A DNA stretch of 64,000 bases from JANOAR01 sp031411235. GTDB taxonomy: Bacteria > Verrucomicrobiota > Verrucomicrobiia > Verrucomicrobiales > Verrucomicrobiaceae. This document shows, in pieces, positions 63,947-64,000 of this stretch. The notes under the pieces are model-generated. The model did not search any database. It had not been told where the DNA came from and saw only the letters and a program-made list of their open reading frames with translations. Positions within the stretch are counted from its first letter, which is position 1. Every line of letters starts with the position of its first letter. The translations under genes and the position numbers were made by a program. The DNA is taken from contig JANOAR010000253.1 of the NCBI GenBank assembly GCA_031411235.1, forward strand, positions 7,834 through 71,833. The letters run 5' to 3'.

Positions 63947-64000
63947 ATGAAAACGCCAACTCAAATCACCACGACGGAGATCATCTCCGCAATCAAGGCC
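63947..64000 (+). CDS. Partial CDS running off the right edge
   Basis: The ATG at 63947 begins MKTPTQITTTEIISAIKA and the window ends inside the reading frame. A weak GGAG (63939-63942) precedes it. Too short to assign. Confidence 0.4.
   Translation, partial: MKTPTQITTTEIISAIKA

Overview
The window most likely comes from a Verrucomicrobiota chromosome, probably near Verrucomicrobiaceae (inference, no marker gene was placed). The signs are two PEP-CTERM proteins, a PVC-type haem-binding dehydrogenase, a secreted sulfatase, GEVED and SdrD-B-type modules, weak Shine-Dalgarno sequences, high GC, and repeat families that read through as short phrases such as EIRNPKSD. No rRNA, tRNA or CRISPR array was found.

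Layout. 37-4891 (+): ndk with a clear terminator, a sulfatase, and a propeller/cytochrome dehydrogenase. 5080-7374 (-): a Wzz/Wzc-like polysaccharide co-polymerase. 7677-34409 (-): one uninterrupted ORF of about 8,900 residues, a Sec-exported surface or extracellular protein built from roughly 24 SdrD-B-like units, 7 GEVED domains, 5 putative-Ig units, DUF11 domains and kelch repeats. 34457-35161 (-): a PEP-CTERM protein with a paralogue at 45524-46228. 35800-42457 (+): an export operon, described below. 42507-44531 (-): a secreted metzincin protease, followed by two decayed genes (a GNAT acetyltransferase and a small secreted GEVED protein). 46581-60388 and 60448-61830: housekeeping genes (rsuA, purL, thrS, a kinase-receiver fusion, a DUF1361 membrane protein, a GspF-like protein, ribD, mpl). 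A Septu-like ATPase/HNH defence module sits after purL and is closed by a 556-bp broken copy of purL. 61831-64000: mostly structured repeats and very small genes.

Main find. At 35800 there is a 55-codon gene whose product has a double-glycine leader and a core of seven exact K-S-x tripeptides (net charge about +13, three Cys). A hairpin terminator follows it. Then come an outer-membrane factor, a C39-peptidase ABC exporter, an HlyD-type adaptor, and a protein kinase whose catalytic part looks like the eukaryotic SR-protein kinases (HTDVKPDN instead of HRD). The kinase is the only candidate modifying enzyme, and the peptide is a Ser/Arg/Lys repeat. The working hypothesis is a phosphorylated, exported RiPP-like cationic peptide. 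The kinase also appears rearranged: its glycine-rich loop lies after the catalytic core, inside an insert.

How the genes may work together (inference). The envelope theme is strong: polysaccharide chain control, a giant modular surface protein, PEP-CTERM proteins, a secreted protease and a peptide exporter. The purL-thrS interval looks like an integration or recombination hotspot that acquired a phage-defence cassette.
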